Assembly (NCBI GenBank): GCA_964412195.1 | Contig: CAYPNP010000007.1 | Coordinates: forward strand, 1-64,000 | Reading direction: 5' to 3' | Source of the DNA: CAYPNP01 sp964412195 | GTDB taxonomy: Bacteria; Acidobacteriota; JAAYUB01 | Length of the DNA stretch: 64,000 bases | Shown here: piece after piece, positions 7,829 to 16,518 of the stretch | How positions within the stretch are numbered: position 1 is the stretch's first letter | How the letters are laid out: the number at the start of each line of letters is the position of its first letter | Made by a program: the position numbers and the translations under genes | The notes under the pieces: generated by a model | The model's input: the letters and a program-made list of their open reading frames with translations, nothing else | Database searches by the model: none | Told to the model about the DNA's origin: nothing

Positions 7829-9310
7829 ATGAACATGGAAGCCAACACCTTCTACTCCGCCCTCCGCAGCCGCGACGCCCGTTTCGACGGGAGGTTCTTC
7901 ACCGGCGTGGTAACCACCGGGGTCTACTGCCGGCCGGTCTGCCCGGCGCCGACGCCCCGCGAGGAAAACTGCCGCTTCTTCCCCAGCGCGGCGGCCGCCG
8001 AGCGGGCCGGCTTCCGTCCCTGCCTGCGCTGCCACCCCGAGTCGTCGCCCGGCACGCCGGCGTGGGCCGGCGCCTCGGCCACCGTCGCCCGGGCGCTCCG
8101 GCTGATCGCGGACGGCGCGCTGGACGAGGCCGGCGTGGACGCCCTGGCGGAGCGGCTGGGCGTGGGCGCGCGGCACCTGCGCCGGCTGTTCCTCCAGCAC
8201 CTGGGCGCCGCCCCGCTGGCAGTGGCCCAGACGCGCCGTCTGCAGCTGGCCAAGCAGCTCCTGGACGAGACCCGGCTGCCGGTCACCCGCGTCGCGGAGG
8301 CGGCCGGCTTCCGCAGCCTCCGCCGGTTCAACGCCGCCGTCCTAGCCACCTACGGCCGCTCGCCCCGCGACCTCCGGCGGCAGGCGGACAACGGCACGGC
8401 GGCGGCCGGCACGATGCTGGAGCTGTCCCTGTCTTACCGGCCGCCCTACGATTGGGCGGCGTTGATCGGCTTCCTCGCGGCGCGGGCCATCCCCTCGGTG
8501 GAGTCCGTCTCGGCGGGCATCTATCGCCGCACTTTCAGGCTGGACGAAGCCGCCGGCATCCTGGAAGTTCGGCTGGAACCGGACCGCCGCCGGCTGCGGC
8601 TTCGGATCCCCGCCGGCGCCTCCCCGCACCTGGCTGCCGTCGTCGCCCGCGTCCGGCGGATCTTCGATCTGGAGGCGGATCCCGCGGCCATCGCCGCCAC
8701 CTTCACCCGCGATCCTGCTCTGGCGACCCGGATCGCCGCCCGCCCCGGCCTGCGGGTACCCGGTGCGTGGGACGGATTCGAACTGGCCGTGCGGGCCATT
8801 CTGGGGCAGCAGGTCTCGGTGGCCGCGGCGACCACCTTATCCGGCCGGTTGGCCCGCGTGTTCGGAGAGGCGGTGCCGGATGCGCCTCCGGACAGCCCCG
8901 ACCGATTGTTCCCGGAGCCGTCCCAGCTCGCCGGCGCCGACCTGTCCGGGCTCGGCCTGACCCGGGCCCGCGCCGAAACCATCCGGGCGCTGGCCCGCGC
9001 CATCCGGGACGGGGAGATCCGCCTGGATGGTTTGGCCGATCCCGAAGAATTGGCGGAACGCTTGCGCTCAATCCCCGGCATCGGCGAATGGACCGTCGAC
9101 TACATCCTGATGCGGGGCCTACGGGAGCCCGACGCTTTCCCCGCCGGAGATCTGGGTCTCCGCCGGGCGGCTGCCGACGGTGCCCATCCCCTGTCCGAGA
9201 AACGGCTGCGGGAACGCTCCGAAATGTGGCGGCCCTGGCGCGCGTATGCCGCCATGCACCTGTGGATCAACGGGCCAGGCTGCCTGTCTGAGAAACCGGC
9301 GAATCGGTGA
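7829..9310 (+). CDS. alkA: Ada-type / AlkA fusion: methyl-sensing zinc domain, AraC HTH and 3-methyladenine DNA glycosylase
   Basis: A 493-residue DNA repair and regulatory fusion. Residues about 1-75 form an Ada-like zinc domain with Cys34, 38, 65 and 68. Their spacing (x3, x26, x2) equals that of E. coli Ada, so Cys34 is the likely methylphosphotriester acceptor. An AraC-type HTH follows (about 82-185), then an AlkA N-terminal domain (about 197-310) and a HhH-GPD glycosylase domain. The latter has hairpin SIPGIGEW (414-421) and catalytic Asp441 in FPAGDLGLRRA. It should excise alkylated purines and may activate its own operon. The start at 7829 (or ATG 7835) excludes upstream codons that read through the repeat; the ribosome site is weak. 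Ogt follows, supplying the O6-methylguanine activity absent here. Confidence 0.9.
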   Translation: MNMEANTFYSALRSRDARFDGRFFTGVVTTGVYCRPVCPAPTPREENCRFFPSAAAAERAGFRPCLRCHPESSPGTPAWAGASATVARALRLIADGALDEAGVDALAERLGVGARHLRRLFLQHLGAAPLAVAQTRRLQLAKQLLDETRLPVTRVAEAAGFRSLRRFNAAVLATYGRSPRDLRRQADNGTAAAGTMLELSLSYRPPYDWAALIGFLAARAIPSVESVSAGIYRRTFRLDEAAGILEVRLEPDRRRLRLRIPAGASPHLAAVVARVRRIFDLEADPAAIAATFTRDPALATRIAARPGLRVPGAWDGFELAVRAILGQQVSVAAATTLSGRLARVFGEAVPDAPPDSPDRLFPEPSQLAGADLSGLGLTRARAETIRALARAIRDGEIRLDGLADPEELAERLRSIPGIGEWTVDYILMRGLREPDAFPAGDLGLRRAAADGAHPLSEKRLRERSEMWRPWRAYAAMHLWINGPGCLSEKPANR

Positions 9311-9335
9311 ATGGGTGAATCGGCAGAAAGTCGAT

Positions 9336-9425
9336 CGCAGATTTCAAATTGCAGATTTCAAATTGCGGATTTCGGATTGCGGATTGCGGATTGATGGCCT
9401 TTCGTGTGGTTCGTGTGGTTCGTGG
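9336..9425. repeat. GCAGATTTCAAATT/GCGGATT repeats plus TTCGTGTGG tandem
   Basis: Repeated GCAGATTTCAAATT and GCGGATT units occupy 9336-9393. Three TTCGTGTGG-type units follow at 9401-9425. They fill the gap between the AlkA fusion and ogt. Confidence 0.65.
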
Positions 9426-9453
9426 TAAGCAGATTTCAGATGGAGGTAATCGA

Positions 9454-9951
9454 ATGAACGCGGAGTTTTGCACGTACCTGGATAGCCCGATCGGCCGGCT
9501 GATGCTGGCGGGGACGCCGGCGGCCCTCACAGCGCTGGAGTTCCTGCGCAACAAACCCGCGCCGCCCCAACTGTCCGCCCTGCCCGTCCGGGAGGAGCCC
9601 TTCCGCGAGGCGGTCCGCCAGCTGAAGGCTTATTTCGAAGGCCGTCTGCGGGACTTCGACCTGCCCCTGGCGCCGTCGGGCACACCATTCCAGATGGCGG
9701 TGTGGAACGCCCTCCAGCGGATCCCCTACGGCCAGGTCATCACTTACGGCGAGCTGGCCCGCCGGGTGGAACGGCCGGCCGCGTTCCGGGCCGCCGGGGC
9801 CGCCTGCGGCCGCAACCCCATCGCCATCATCATCCCCTGCCACCGGGTGGTGGGCGGCGCCGGCGACCTCCACGGGTTCGGCGGCGGCCTGGACGTCAAG
9901 GAGCAGCTCCTGAAACTGGAAGGCTCCTGGCCCATCAAGTCAAAGAAGTGA
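9454..9951 (+). CDS. ogt: Methylated-DNA--[protein]-cysteine S-methyltransferase
   Basis: A 165-residue O6-alkylguanine-DNA alkyltransferase that transfers the alkyl group irreversibly to its own cysteine. The acceptor is Cys129 in the PCHRVV motif. Upstream are the helix-turn-helix segment with YGQVITYGELA (92-102) and the GRNP motif (119-122). The usual ANG before it reads ACG here. GGAGGT six bases before ATG 9454 fixes the start. The frame upstream is open only through repeat sequence. It follows the Ada-AlkA gene and completes the alkylation-repair pair. Its stop codon lies inside the first arm of the inverted repeat at 9949-10111. Confidence 0.93.
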   Translation: MNAEFCTYLDSPIGRLMLAGTPAALTALEFLRNKPAPPQLSALPVREEPFREAVRQLKAYFEGRLRDFDLPLAPSGTPFQMAVWNALQRIPYGQVITYGELARRVERPAAFRAAGAACGRNPIAIIIPCHRVVGGAGDLHGFGGGLDVKEQLLKLEGSWPIKSKK

Positions 9952-10111
9952 ACATCGAACATTGAACATCGAACGTCCAACGTCGAAGTCAATCCCTCCT
10001 TGAGACGGTTCAGGCTGTCCGATCGATACGATTTGTCCGCAAGTGACAAGCTTCGAAGCCGCCGGTTTGACTTCGATGTTCGATGTTCAGTGTTCGATGT
10101 TCGATGTTCAG
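9949..10111. repeat. Long imperfect inverted repeat spanning two convergent gene ends
   Basis: Arm 9949-9989 consists of GAACATCGAAC-type units. Arm 10071-10111 carries the complementary TTCGATGTTC units. About 33 of 41 positions pair, with an 81-base loop. The stop codons of ogt (+) and trmB (-) both fall in or at the arms, so a transcript from either side would carry the hairpin. There is no T-run. Confidence 0.75.
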
Positions 10112-11136
10112 GTTCCCAGGTATGAACCTAAGTTGTGATACGAAAGTGTGGCCTGGGGGAAGGCTTCCTGCAGCCGCCGCGTCAGGCCGGCCAGGAAGCG
10201 GAACAGGAGCTCGTTCCGCTCCACCTCCCGCAGCGGCGAGATCCGGACCACCGTGCCCTTGTTCTTGGCGCTGATCTCCACGTAGAACAGCTCGTCGTGG
10301 CCCTCCTGGATGAGGACCGCCTCCAGGAGCAGGGAGCTGCCCCGCGAGGCCAGCCAGGCCTCGGTGACCTTGTAGATCACCTCCTCCTCCCGCCACTCCC
10401 AAGGTTGGAAGCCGGAGTAGAAATCCGCCAATCCCAGCTTTTCGGTGAACACCACGTGGGGCATCTCGATGATCCTCCGCGGAATTTTCGCCCGGGCGGC
10501 CTCGACCTCCGGCCCGTGGGCTGGGGCAAAGGCCGCCCCGCGGGCATAATGGAAGTAATAGATCGGCTTGCCCTGGGACCGGAACAGGCGCTCGAACTTG
10601 GTCATGGGATGGCCGGGCAGGCGGTCCGTCCAGGCGGCCGGCGCGCCCAGATTTTCGAGGCCCTGCACCGCGCCCAGGCTCTCGGCGATGAAGTCGCGGT
10701 AGGCCGCCGAATCGGTCCCGACCACCAGCGACCCGCCCGGCGCCGTATGGTGGAACAGCACCTTGAGGAACCACGGGCCCAGCAGTCGGTGCTTCTGCTG
10801 CCGCTTCTTGTGCCACGGGTCGGGGAAATGGATGCAGGTGCGCCGCAGCTGCCCGGGGGCGAACAGGCGCGGCAGGCAGTAGAGCGCTTCCCCGTGCACT
10901 ACCCGGACGTTGGGAATCCCCCGCGCGGCCGCCTTGCGGGCGAAGGCCTGCACGCGCTGTCGATCGTACTCCAGCCCGACAAAGTCCGTGTCCGGCCGGC
11001 GGGTGGCCTCCTCCAGCAGGAACGGGTCCCAGCCGAAGCCGATCTCCAGCTCCAGCGGCGCTTCCCTTCCAAAGACGGGCGCCCAGAGGCCGGCGCCGGC
11101 GAGATCGTTGAGGGTGATCATGGTTTGCACTGCCAT
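10108..11136 (-). CDS. trmB: tRNA (guanine-N7)-methyltransferase with C-terminal extension
   Basis: A 342-residue protein whose first ~198 residues match TrmB, which makes m7G46 in tRNA variable loops using SAM. Visible features are the SAM-binding EIGFGWD (31-37), FPDPWHKKR (104-112), and the TKFE segment (179-182) that closes the family core. TrmB proteins are usually about 200-240 residues. Here about 140 extra residues follow, mixed alpha/beta in look, with no motif I recognise. The start at 11136 is uncertain (alternative ATG 11121) because the ribosome site is poor. It lies 4 bases after the exchanger gene, in the same operon. Confidence 0.88.
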   Translation of the reverse strand: MAVQTMITLNDLAGAGLWAPVFGREAPLELEIGFGWDPFLLEEATRRPDTDFVGLEYDRQRVQAFARKAAARGIPNVRVVHGEALYCLPRLFAPGQLRRTCIHFPDPWHKKRQQKHRLLGPWFLKVLFHHTAPGGSLVVGTDSAAYRDFIAESLGAVQGLENLGAPAAWTDRLPGHPMTKFERLFRSQGKPIYYFHYARGAAFAPAHGPEVEAARAKIPRRIIEMPHVVFTEKLGLADFYSGFQPWEWREEEVIYKVTEAWLASRGSSLLLEAVLIQEGHDELFYVEISAKNKGTVVRISPLREVERNELLFRFLAGLTRRLQEAFPQATLSYHNLGSYLGT

Positions 11137-11140
11137 CGGC

Positions 11141-12100
11141 TCACCGGGCGACCCGCGCAAACATCCAGCCGATGTACAGGACATAGCACGCCAGCATGCC
11201 GAGTCCGGCCGGGCGCTCGACCGCCTTCCGCCAGTACAGGATCAGGCAGGCCAGCCCGGCGGTCGCCAGCAGCACCCAGAAATCGAACGTCCGGAGGTGG
11301 GCGCCGACGGTGAGGGGATGAATCACCGCCACGCCACTCAGGACCAGCCCGATGTTGAAGATGTTGCTGCCGACGATGTTGCCCAGGGAGATGTCCGCCT
11401 CCCTGCGGATCATGGCCACCACCGATGTGAACAGCTCCGGCAGGGACGTGCCCCCCGCCACGAAGGTCAGGCCGATGACGGACTCGGGGATGCCCAGGGC
11501 GGAGCCGATGCTCATCGCCCCGCGGATGGTGCCTTCCCCACCCAGGTACAATCCGGCCAGCCCCGCCACACACAGTCCCGCGAAGCGCAACCGCCGGCCC
11601 GGCAACCGGTCGCCGGCGTCGACGGGAGCTTCCGGGGCGGCGCCGTCGTTCTCGGCCCTGCCCTGCCGGATCAGCAGGGCCATGTAACCGCCGAAACACA
11701 GCAGCAGGGCGGCTCCCTCCCACCGGCGGAAGAAGCCGTCCCAGCCCAGGCAGACGGCCATGACCGTGAAGAAAAGCATCACCGGCGCGTCGATCCGGAG
11801 GATCCGGCTGTTCACCGGGATGGCGTGGAACAGGGCCGCCACGCCGAGGATCCCCAGGATGTTGACGATATTGGAGCCGACGACGTTGCCCACGCTGAGG
11901 TCGGCCGAGCCCTTGACGGCGGACAGCAGCGACACCACCAGCTCCGGGGTGGAGGTGCCGAACGCCACCAGCGTCAGGCCGATGATGATCTTGGGAATGC
12001 CGAAGGAGGCGGCGAGCCGGGAGCTGTTCTTGACCAGCAGGCCGGCCCCCTGCCACAGCAGCAGGACTCCCCCCATGAGAAAGAGAATTCCGATCCCCAT
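11141..12100 (-). CDS. Na+/Ca2+ exchanger family protein (YrbG-like, K+-independent/dependent CaCA)
   Basis: A 319-residue cation/Ca2+ antiporter with about ten membrane helices. It contains the two inverted alpha repeats that define the CaCA family: GTSTPEL with GNVVGSN (about 48-78), and GGTSLPEL with GNIVGSN (about 210-242). The Glu in each GTSxPE segment and the Asn in GSN are the ion-coordinating residues. The two halves are joined by a short hydrophilic loop (about 148-165). It probably exports Ca2+ in exchange for Na+. It is in tandem with the VWFA gene upstream and trmB downstream. Confidence 0.9.
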   Translation of the reverse strand: MGIGILFLMGGVLLLWQGAGLLVKNSSRLAASFGIPKIIIGLTLVAFGTSTPELVVSLLSAVKGSADLSVGNVVGSNIVNILGILGVAALFHAIPVNSRILRIDAPVMLFFTVMAVCLGWDGFFRRWEGAALLLCFGGYMALLIRQGRAENDGAAPEAPVDAGDRLPGRRLRFAGLCVAGLAGLYLGGEGTIRGAMSIGSALGIPESVIGLTFVAGGTSLPELFTSVVAMIRREADISLGNIVGSNIFNIGLVLSGVAVIHPLTVGAHLRTFDFWVLLATAGLACLILYWRKAVERPAGLGMLACYVLYIGWMFARVAR

Positions 12101-12150
12101 CCGCTTTCCGCCTCATCCCCCCGCCGCAATGGGCGGACGGGGCCGTTGGC

Positions 12151-13059
12151 CTACTTCTTGATCTCGAAGCTTTCCTGGTATTCGACCTTGGCGTCCAGCT
12201 CCTGGCCATCGGGTCCGGTGACGGTGATCTTGACCTTGTGTTCCTTGCCGGGCTTGATCTGGTCCGATTCCCAGCCCACGACGTAGAGGCCGTGGATCCG
12301 GTGGAGGGTGCCGGCCAGCGCCGTCGACACGCCGGGCACGCCCATGGGGAACTCCGCCTCGCCGCCGGTGGCGCGCGCCAGCTCCCGCATGAGCCCTTCG
12401 TAGTTGCGGGCGAAGGTGTCGTTCCCGCCGGAGGGCAGCCGCAGGACAAAGATCGGCACGAAGCTTTCCTTGAGCTTGCCCCTGATCCGATCCGCCTCGG
12501 TGTTGAGGTCGGCGGAGGTGTACTGCTTGCGGTACTTGTAGATGTCGCTGTCGGTGATGAAGATGGGGCAGACCTTGATCTTGTTCTTCATCACCAGCGT
12601 GTTCATGGCGTCGGACACGCTCAAGAAGTTCTCCAGGAAGCCCGGATATCCCTTGATGGAGTAGTTCAGGATCGCTTTCTTGAGGAGCTCCTTGTCGGAG
12701 GAGTTGTTCTGGACCACCTTGAGCCCGTCATTGGCGGTCAGGACCATCAGCTGGATGATCGGCGGCAGGCTGTCCACAAACCGGCACAGCTCCTTGCGCA
12801 TGGCGTCGATGTAGGTCAGGTCCCCCGTGGTGTCGAACACCAGCGGGATCAGAACCGGCGCGTCGGGATTCAGGAAAAAATCCAGCTTGACGGGTTCCTT
12901 GTCCATCAGGACAGTGAAGTTGTCGGATTTCAGGTTCCAGACCGGCTGGCCCTGCTTGTCGATCACGCGCACCGGTATCTTCACCTTCTCGGCCGCCATC
13001 AGCCCGCCGGCCATGCCGATTCCCACCAGCACCATCAGGATCAGGCAGAATCTCTTCAT
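12151..13059 (-). CDS. Exported VWFA-related protein (acidobacterial type)
   Basis: A 302-residue protein with a signal peptide (MKRFCLILMV... cleavage near AMAA-like LMAA, residue 23). A von Willebrand A-like domain follows in which the metal site is degenerate: the usual DxSxS reads DTTGD near residue 76. Domain order and sequence resemble the VWFA-related family catalogued in acidobacteria, where the N-terminal segment (IPVRVIDKQGQPV, then DNFTV) precedes the A domain. The function is unknown; such proteins may mediate extracytoplasmic protein contacts. GGAGGAATCCCC precedes the ATG. It is 50 bases upstream of the exchanger gene and downstream of the TonB receptor's terminator. Confidence 0.82.
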   Translation of the reverse strand: MKRFCLILMVLVGIGMAGGLMAAEKVKIPVRVIDKQGQPVWNLKSDNFTVLMDKEPVKLDFFLNPDAPVLIPLVFDTTGDLTYIDAMRKELCRFVDSLPPIIQLMVLTANDGLKVVQNNSSDKELLKKAILNYSIKGYPGFLENFLSVSDAMNTLVMKNKIKVCPIFITDSDIYKYRKQYTSADLNTEADRIRGKLKESFVPIFVLRLPSGGNDTFARNYEGLMRELARATGGEAEFPMGVPGVSTALAGTLHRIHGLYVVGWESDQIKPGKEHKVKITVTGPDGQELDAKVEYQESFEIKK

Positions 13060-13112
13060 GGGGATTCCTCCTCGCTCACGCTCAGAATCTGGAGATTACC
13101 GTTCTTCCCATC

Positions 13113-13193
13113 GGGATCGGTATCGCTATCGCAATCGGGATCGGCGTCGTGATCGATCCATGAGCCGGCATGCGATTGCGATACCGATACCGA
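13113..13193. repeat. Inverted repeat of ATCGGTATCG-type units
   Basis: 13117-13137 pairs with 13173-13193 at 20 of 21 positions (units such as CGATTGCGATA and CGATACCGA). The loop is 35 bases. It lies between the VWFA gene and the TonB receptor terminator. Confidence 0.75.
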
Positions 13194-13201
13194 AGCCGAT
13201 G

Positions 13202-13237
13202 AAAAAAAGATGTGGGGGGACGGTCCCCCCACATCTT
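13202..13237 (-). terminator. Intrinsic terminator after TonB-dependent receptor gene
   Basis: On the minus strand, a perfect 12-bp stem (13209-13220 with 13224-13235, loop of 3) is followed by seven T residues. It starts 26 bases after the receptor's stop codon. Confidence 0.92.
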
Positions 13238-13260
13238 GGAAACGGTTCCGTCAAGCCATC

Positions 13261-16200
13261 CTAGAAGATGTACTTGAAGGAGAACTGCATGATGCGCCAG
13301 CTGGCCATCCGGGTGGTGGAAATCTTCCCGATGTTGCCGTTCCAGCTCTCGCTGTTGACGGAGGACTCGGGGTAGTTGAACTGCGGATGGTTGAACAGGT
13401 TGAAGATCTCCCAGCGGAACTCGATCTTCTGCTCTTCGTAGACCGGGAAGTCCTTGAACAGGGCGAAGTCCCAGGAATTGTAGCGGGGGCCGTTCAGGAC
13501 GTTCCGGCCGGAAGTCCCGTAGTGGATCGGCTCGCCCGACTTGTCGTCGAACGCGGTGTAGTCGAACCAGTGGTCGGGGGTCCGGTTGCCATAGTCCAGG
13601 TTGCCGTCGCCGTTGCGGTCGGGACGGCTGCTGCCCCAGTGCACCGGCAGGCTGCCCATGCGGCCCCACACGTTGGGGGTGAACCAGCCGCCGGACTGGA
13701 ACGTGTAGATGCCGTTCAGCTGCCAGCCGCCGATGAAGAAGTCCACCCACTTGGACACATCGCCGGCGTACTTGCGGCCCTGGCCGAAGGGCAGGTCCCA
13801 GATGTAGCTGACGGTGGCGCGGTGCCGCAGGTCGTAACCGGCGTTGGCCCGCTCGGCCGCCAGATTGTAGACATCCTGGGGCTCGGCGCCCATGCCGCCC
13901 GTGCCCGTGCCGCTGAAGGCGCCCGGCGAGTCGTCGATGGCGTGGGACCAGGTGTAGGAACCCAGGATGGCGAAGCCGTTGGAGAACCGCTTGTCGGCCT
14001 TGATCTGGAGGGCATTGTAGAAGGAGTTGGCCCGGAATTCGTAGGCGTAGACGGCTGCTCCGCCACCGACATGCGGATACGGATTCGTGCCGATCACGCC
14101 ATCCACCAGGGGCGGCATGTTGATGTTGCGCAGGGCGCCCAGCTTGGTGCCGCGGGTGCCGACGTAGGAAGCCGACAGGAGCAGGTCGGGGATCATCTCC
14201 CGTTCCAGGGTGATGTTCCACTGCTGGACGTAGGGGGTACGGTTATCGGGATTGTGCCACTTGACCTGGCCGCGCGGGTTGGCGGGGTCGGCCGGGGGCG
14301 GCCACTCGATGCCGTCGCTCAGGTTGTAGCCGGTGTTGTTGTCCCAGCCGCCGCCGAACTCCTGGATGTTGGTGAACGGGAAGTTCGACGCCAAGGAGGT
14401 GCCCAGGCCGCCGTTCTCCACCGCGTAGAACACGCCGTAGCCGGCCCGCAGGACGGTCTTGTTGTCCGCGGTGAGGGAGTAGGCCACGCCGATGCGGGGG
14501 CCGAAGTTGTTCCAGTCCTTGTTGACGAAGTTGCCGCCGGTATCGGTGGCCACGTCCATGCCCTGAGTGACGAGATTGAAGTTGGAATATCGATCGCAGA
14601 CCTCGGTGGAGGGCGGGAAGATGTCCCAGCGCAAGCCCAGGTTCAGGGTCAGGCGGGGGCTGAGCTTCCAGTCGTCCTGCACGAACACGCCGAATTCCCA
14701 GGACCGCAGGCCGAAGGTGCCGTGGAGGGCGCCCTTGCCGATGTGATAGGCGGTGGCGCCGTCATTGAGTTCCACCAGGTCGTTCACGCTGCGGAACTCG
14801 TAGATGCCCTTGGCCCACTGCTGCTGGAAGTAGTTCTGCTGGCGCCGGTTGATGGCAAAGCCGAACTTCATGGAGTGGTTGCCCTTCACCCAGCTCACGG
14901 TGTCGTTGAAGGTGTAAGTGTTCTCGGGCAGGGTGTACGGGCCGTAATCGCCCACCCACTCGATGCCTTCCACATGGATCAACGCCATGCCGGAGGTCAG
15001 GTCGTCGTAGTTGACCATCGGGATGCCAATGTCCTCGGCGGCCGGGATTCCGTAGTTGGTGGGGAACCAGCCGAGGTGGACCCGGTGGAAGCCCATCCGG
15101 AACTCGTTGACCACGGAGGTGTTGAAGATGTGGGTTTCGCCGAAGGCCAGGCCGCGGGTGTTGCCCTGGTTGTCGCCGGCGGCCCAGCCGCCATACAGCG
15201 GCAGGGGCAGGACGCTGTCCAGGACGGTGAAGTCGCGGGCATAGCTGAAGCGGCCGAAGAGGGTGTCGTTTTCGGAGAAGTTGTGGTCGACGCGGACGTC
15301 GAACTGGTCGCTGGTGGTGTGGCGCGCGCGACCCGGCATGGCATACCGGTTGTTCGTTCCAGCCACGTTGGCCTCGGGAAACGTGTTGAGGTAGTTGAGG
15401 GCCACCGGGTCGGGGTTGGCGTAGCTGGACGCCTGCCGCTGCGACGCGGTCGGGACGTTGACTTCCGAGGGTTGTGGGACGCGCAGGCGCAGACCCTGGT
15501 AGTCGGTGAAGAAAAAGGTCTTGTCCTTGATGATGGGGCCGCCCAGGGTGAATCCGAACTGGTTCTGCCGGAGCGGGTCCTTCTCCCGGTTGTTCTTGTT
15601 GTTCTCCCAGGAATTGGCGTCGAACCAGTCGTTGCGGATGTACCAAAACGCCGTCCCGTGGAACGCGTTGGAGCCGGACTTCAGGGTGGCATTCACCAGC
15701 GCGCCGCCGGCCCGGCCATACTCGGCCGAGGCGTTGGCGGTTTCGACGCTGAACTCGGCGATGGCGTCCAGGTTCGGGAAGATGGAGATGGTGCCGACGA
15801 AGGACTCGTTGTTGTCGACGCCATCCAGCATGTAGTTGTTCTGGTTCTCGCGGACGCCGTTGGCGCTCATGCCGGCGCCACCGGCCCAGTAGTACCGCAT
15901 GGTCTCGGCATCGCCGCTGGTGCCGTCGAAATAGCCCTGCGTGCCGGCGTTGACGCCGGGGGACAGCCGGGCCAGCTGGACGAAGTTGCGTCCGTTCAGC
16001 GGCATCTTGGCGATGGTGTCCTCACGGATGACCTGGCCGAGGGCGGCGTCGGTGGTGGTGACCATGTCGACGTTGGCTTCCACGGTCACCACGTCGGACA
16101 GGTTGCCGACCTGCAGCGAGATGTCCAGACGGACATTGGCGCCGACTTCCAGCTTGATGCCGGTCTGCTGGAACTTCTGGAAACCTTCCAGCTCGGCCTC

Positions 16201-16431
16201 CACTTTGTAGTTCCCGATGATGAGGGAGGGGAACGAGTAGAAGCCGCTGTCGTTGGATACGGTTTCCATCGTCTGGTTCGTCGCCGTGTTGGTGGCGCGG
16301 ACCGTGACGCCCGGGATGACAGCCCCGGTCTTGTCGGAGACCGTTCCACTGATGGCGGCGCGTTCGCCCGCAGCCATCAGGAAGGTCGCCGCAAGGACGA
16401 GAGCGGTCAGGAGGAGCAGTAACTTGCGCAT
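13261..16431 (-). CDS. Oar-like TonB-dependent receptor with carboxypeptidase-regulatory N-terminus
   Basis: A 1056-residue outer-membrane protein. It has a signal peptide (residues 1-21), a carboxypeptidase-regulatory-like beta domain (about 26-105, starting ISGTVSDKTGAVIPGV), and a plug region (about 110-230). A long beta-barrel follows, ending in the aromatic C-terminal signature QFSFKYIF. These large Oar-type receptors are greatly expanded in acidobacteria. They import or export large substrates using TonB energy; the substrate here is unknown. AAGGAGG precedes the ATG at 16431. It follows the GWxTD gene by 87 bases on the same strand and ends at a strong intrinsic terminator. Confidence 0.92.
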   Translation of the reverse strand: MRKLLLLLTALVLAATFLMAAGERAAISGTVSDKTGAVIPGVTVRATNTATNQTMETVSNDSGFYSFPSLIIGNYKVEAELEGFQKFQQTGIKLEVGANVRLDISLQVGNLSDVVTVEANVDMVTTTDAALGQVIREDTIAKMPLNGRNFVQLARLSPGVNAGTQGYFDGTSGDAETMRYYWAGGAGMSANGVRENQNNYMLDGVDNNESFVGTISIFPNLDAIAEFSVETANASAEYGRAGGALVNATLKSGSNAFHGTAFWYIRNDWFDANSWENNKNNREKDPLRQNQFGFTLGGPIIKDKTFFFTDYQGLRLRVPQPSEVNVPTASQRQASSYANPDPVALNYLNTFPEANVAGTNNRYAMPGRARHTTSDQFDVRVDHNFSENDTLFGRFSYARDFTVLDSVLPLPLYGGWAAGDNQGNTRGLAFGETHIFNTSVVNEFRMGFHRVHLGWFPTNYGIPAAEDIGIPMVNYDDLTSGMALIHVEGIEWVGDYGPYTLPENTYTFNDTVSWVKGNHSMKFGFAINRRQQNYFQQQWAKGIYEFRSVNDLVELNDGATAYHIGKGALHGTFGLRSWEFGVFVQDDWKLSPRLTLNLGLRWDIFPPSTEVCDRYSNFNLVTQGMDVATDTGGNFVNKDWNNFGPRIGVAYSLTADNKTVLRAGYGVFYAVENGGLGTSLASNFPFTNIQEFGGGWDNNTGYNLSDGIEWPPPADPANPRGQVKWHNPDNRTPYVQQWNITLEREMIPDLLLSASYVGTRGTKLGALRNINMPPLVDGVIGTNPYPHVGGGAAVYAYEFRANSFYNALQIKADKRFSNGFAILGSYTWSHAIDDSPGAFSGTGTGGMGAEPQDVYNLAAERANAGYDLRHRATVSYIWDLPFGQGRKYAGDVSKWVDFFIGGWQLNGIYTFQSGGWFTPNVWGRMGSLPVHWGSSRPDRNGDGNLDYGNRTPDHWFDYTAFDDKSGEPIHYGTSGRNVLNGPRYNSWDFALFKDFPVYEEQKIEFRWEIFNLFNHPQFNYPESSVNSESWNGNIGKISTTRMASWRIMQFSFKYIF

Positions 16432-16518
16432 GACACGAACCTCCTTGTATGAAATGGATCAAATAGCCGAGCTTGTATCACCTATCAACGGCTTACATTA
16501 CCGATTCCGAATCAAATA

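Noticed and set aside
8765..8785. GATTCGAAC resembling a tRNA T-loop
   Set aside because: It is inside the AlkA coding region and no cloverleaf can be built around it.
13210..16422. A 1070-codon open frame on the plus strand
   Set aside because: Antisense to the TonB receptor. Low-complexity Val/Gly/Asp-rich product with no family features.
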